7,413 nucleotides of DNA from CAYXRK01 sp964467615 (lineage in GTDB: Bacteria > Hydrogenedentota > Hydrogenedentia > Hydrogenedentales > GCA-2746185), in contig CAYXRK010000216.1 of the NCBI GenBank assembly GCA_964467615.1, positions 1 through 7,413 of the forward strand, in the 5' to 3' direction. Numbering within the stretch: position 1 is the stretch's first letter; every line of letters begins with the position of its first letter. The notes under the pieces are model-generated. The model was not told the DNA's origin. It was given only the letters and a program-made list of their open reading frames with translations, and searched no databases. Made by a program: the position numbers and the translations under genes. Of this stretch, positions 6,066 to 7,413 are shown piece by piece.

Positions 6066-7180
6066 AAATAGGCATCACCTGCCAGCCCAGCACGGGCGGC
6101 AGCGGCATCATGGCGACGGAGCTCGGCATGGCGCTCGCCAAACGCGGCCACGAAATTCACTTCGTCACCACGGAACGCCCCTTCCGGCTGGTAGACTTCC
6201 AACCCAATCTCATTTCACACACGGTCGATGTCGTCTCCTACCCGTTGTTTCACGATCCGCCGGTATCGCTCGCGCTGGCCGCCAAGATCAGCGAAGTGGC
6301 CGAGGAGAACGGTGTCGAACTCTGGCACGCGCACTACGCGATGCCGAACGCGGTTTGCGCCCTGCTCGCGCGCGAAATGCTCCCGCCGAAGCAGCGATTC
6401 AAAATCGTCACCACGCTCCACGGCACGGACATCACGCTCGTCGGCAGCGACCCATCGTTCTTCCGCATCACGAAATACGCGATGGAGGCCAGCGACGCCG
6501 TAACGGCAGTCTCGCACTGGTTGCGCGAAGAAACGCTCCGCGAATTCCAACTCGAGCGCCCGGTCGAGACCATTTATAACTTTCTCGACGACGGGAAGTT
6601 CCCCGCCCAATCGCCCGAGCGCTGCACCCTCGCCGAGGAAGGCGAGAAGATCATCATGCACATCTCGAACTTCCGGCCCGTCAAGCGCGTGACGGACGTC
6701 GTCCGCGTGTTCAAGCGCGTGCTCGAACACATCGACGCCCGCCTCGTCATGGTCGGCGACGGCCCCGAGCGCATGTCCGCAGTGGGCGTCGCCAAACAAC
6801 TCGGCATCACGAACAAGATCAAATACATCGGCACGCACGTCGACATCGCGACCATCCTCCCGTGCGCGGACCTCGTCTTCCAACCCAGCGAGCACGAGAG
6901 CTTCGGCCTCGTCCCGCTCGAGGCGATGGCCTGCGAGGTGCCCGTCCTCGCATCCAACAGCGGCGGCATCGTCGAAGTCGTCGAGCACGGCGTCACCGGC
7001 TACCTCGCGGACGTGGGCGACATCGACACCATGGCCAAATACGCCGTCGAAATCCTCTCCCACGGCGACCTCGCCAAGATGATGGGCCGCCGCGGCCGCG
7101 AGCGCGCCCTATCCCACTTCGGCAAGAACCAAATCGTTCCCCAATACGAAGCCCTCTACGAGCGCGTCACGAAGGGCTAA
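6062..7180 (+). CDS. bshA: BshA, N-acetyl-alpha-D-glucosaminyl L-malate synthase
   Basis: A GT4-family retaining glycosyltransferase that transfers GlcNAc from UDP-GlcNAc to L-malate, the first committed step of bacillithiol synthesis, in the cytoplasm. From the ATG at 6062 the protein has 372 residues, close to the usual 375-385. The N-terminal GT-B half shows MKIGITCQPSTGGSG (1-15), WHAHYAMPNA (88-97) and TTLHGTDITLVGSDPSF (117-133). The C-terminal half shows SNFRPVKRV (202-210), VGDGPE (231-236) and the EX7E motif Glu279/Glu287 in EHESFGLVPLEA (277-288). The block at 117-133 and the start distinguish BshA from generic GT4 enzymes. Placement directly after bshB1, which uses its product, confirms the role. 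It overlaps bshB1 by 4 bp and has a good Shine-Dalgarno. The last part uses mainly C-ending codons, more than the genes before it. It is the last gene of the operon. Confidence 0.96.
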   Translation: MKIGITCQPSTGGSGIMATELGMALAKRGHEIHFVTTERPFRLVDFQPNLISHTVDVVSYPLFHDPPVSLALAAKISEVAEENGVELWHAHYAMPNAVCALLAREMLPPKQRFKIVTTLHGTDITLVGSDPSFFRITKYAMEASDAVTAVSHWLREETLREFQLERPVETIYNFLDDGKFPAQSPERCTLAEEGEKIIMHISNFRPVKRVTDVVRVFKRVLEHIDARLVMVGDGPERMSAVGVAKQLGITNKIKYIGTHVDIATILPCADLVFQPSEHESFGLVPLEAMACEVPVLASNSGGIVEVVEHGVTGYLADVGDIDTMAKYAVEILSHGDLAKMMGRRGRERALSHFGKNQIVPQYEALYERVTKG

Positions 7181-7185
7181 AGGAG

Positions 7186-7278
7186 CACGGGCTTTCCAGC
7201 CCGTGAACACAGCCCTCCGCTCGCCAACACGTCCCACATCTTGTGGTCGGCAAATTTGACCGCCATCCGTTGACGGAT
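7186..7278. repeat. Cluster of short perfect palindromes after the bacillithiol operon
   Basis: Four palindromes lie in 93 bases. CACGGGCT-TTCC-AGCCCGTG is at 7186-7205 (8-bp stem, 4-base loop), starting 5 bases after the bshA stop. CCACA-TCT-TGTGG is at 7234-7246, CAAATTTG at 7251-7258, and ATCCGT-TG-ACGGAT at 7265-7278. The first resembles, from memory, a palindrome often found dispersed between genes in GC-rich environmental genomes. No T-run follows it, so a rho-independent terminator is not supported, although the stem could protect the mRNA 3' end. Whether the whole stretch is one repeat unit or a mix cannot be told from a single copy. Confidence 0.5.
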
Positions 7279-7413
7279 CGCCATCACACCACAATCATTT
7301 CGTGCCATTCTGCACGACCTTCACCGAACACCTCCTCTTTTTGGACATTTTTTCTTCCTGGAGAAACAACGGGAATTATCGCTTTAACTCCCTTGTGGGC
7401 AAGCCAGCGCGGA
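7279..7413. other. Intergenic stretch with no convincing gene
   Basis: This tail is clearly less GC-rich than the rest of the window, with T-rich runs around 7338-7356, as expected for a promoter-containing gap before a gene beyond the edge. An imperfect hairpin (GGGAATTA with TAACTCCC, one mismatch, 6-base loop) lies at 7371-7392. No -10/-35 pair or start codon stands out strongly enough to call. Confidence 0.4.

Noticed and set aside
6215..7063. Minus-strand open frame of 282 codons opposite bshA
   Set aside because: The Asp/Val/Ala/Glu-rich, motif-free sequence is a shadow of bshA codon structure.
7186..7205. Rho-independent terminator of the bsh operon
   Set aside because: The stem is perfect but is followed by AACACAGCCC rather than a T-run.
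7177..7308. Possible 43-residue minus-strand ORF convergent with bshA
   Set aside because: Its last third is simply the translation of the palindromic repeat (ending CSRAGKPVLL) and it has no family resemblance. A weak AAGG upstream is not enough to call a gene.

Overview
The window is GC-rich (roughly 60% or more) bacterial chromosome, densely packed, with every credible gene on the + strand. It carries six complete protein-coding genes: aspartate kinase, pyruvate kinase, a class I SAM-dependent methyltransferase, and the bacillithiol enzymes BshC, BshB1 and BshA. I see no tRNA, rRNA, CRISPR array, insertion sequence or phage gene. The organism cannot be named from this sequence alone. High GC plus a bacillithiol pathway using BshB1 argues against classic low-GC Bacillus or Staphylococcus. 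It fits one of the Gram-negative bacillithiol-producing lineages (Acidobacteriota, Gemmatimonadota, Hydrogenedentota and similar), but this is a guess.

Layout. Positions 1-135 are a leader with a palindromic repeat at the very edge and a weak possible promoter. lysC (136-1500) and pyk (1546-3000) follow, separated by 45 bp, and look like housekeeping genes. After another 45 bp, which holds a good -10-like box close to the next start codon, comes a tight four-gene block: methyltransferase (3046-3801), bshC (3805-5355), bshB1 (5352-6065) and bshA (6062-7180). Its junctions are a 3-bp gap, a 4-bp overlap and a 4-bp overlap, so it is almost certainly one translationally coupled operon. The last 233 bp (7181-7413) show no convincing gene but contain a run of short perfect palindromes.

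How the genes work together. BshA joins GlcNAc (from UDP-GlcNAc) to L-malate, BshB1 removes the acetyl group to give GlcN-malate, and BshC is the proposed enzyme that adds cysteine to give bacillithiol. The whole pathway is therefore present, in reverse order of the reactions. The leading methyltransferase has no established place in the classical pathway. Its position makes it a strong candidate for a bacillithiol N-methyltransferase like NmbA of Chlorobaculum tepidum, so the operon may make N-methyl-bacillithiol. This is the main finding.

Other points of interest are a 60-bp AT-rich, rare-codon island inside bshC, a reading-frame arrangement in which the methyltransferase and bshC are separated only by one amber codon and one glycine codon, and a pyruvate kinase with the sequence signature of potassium-independent enzymes.
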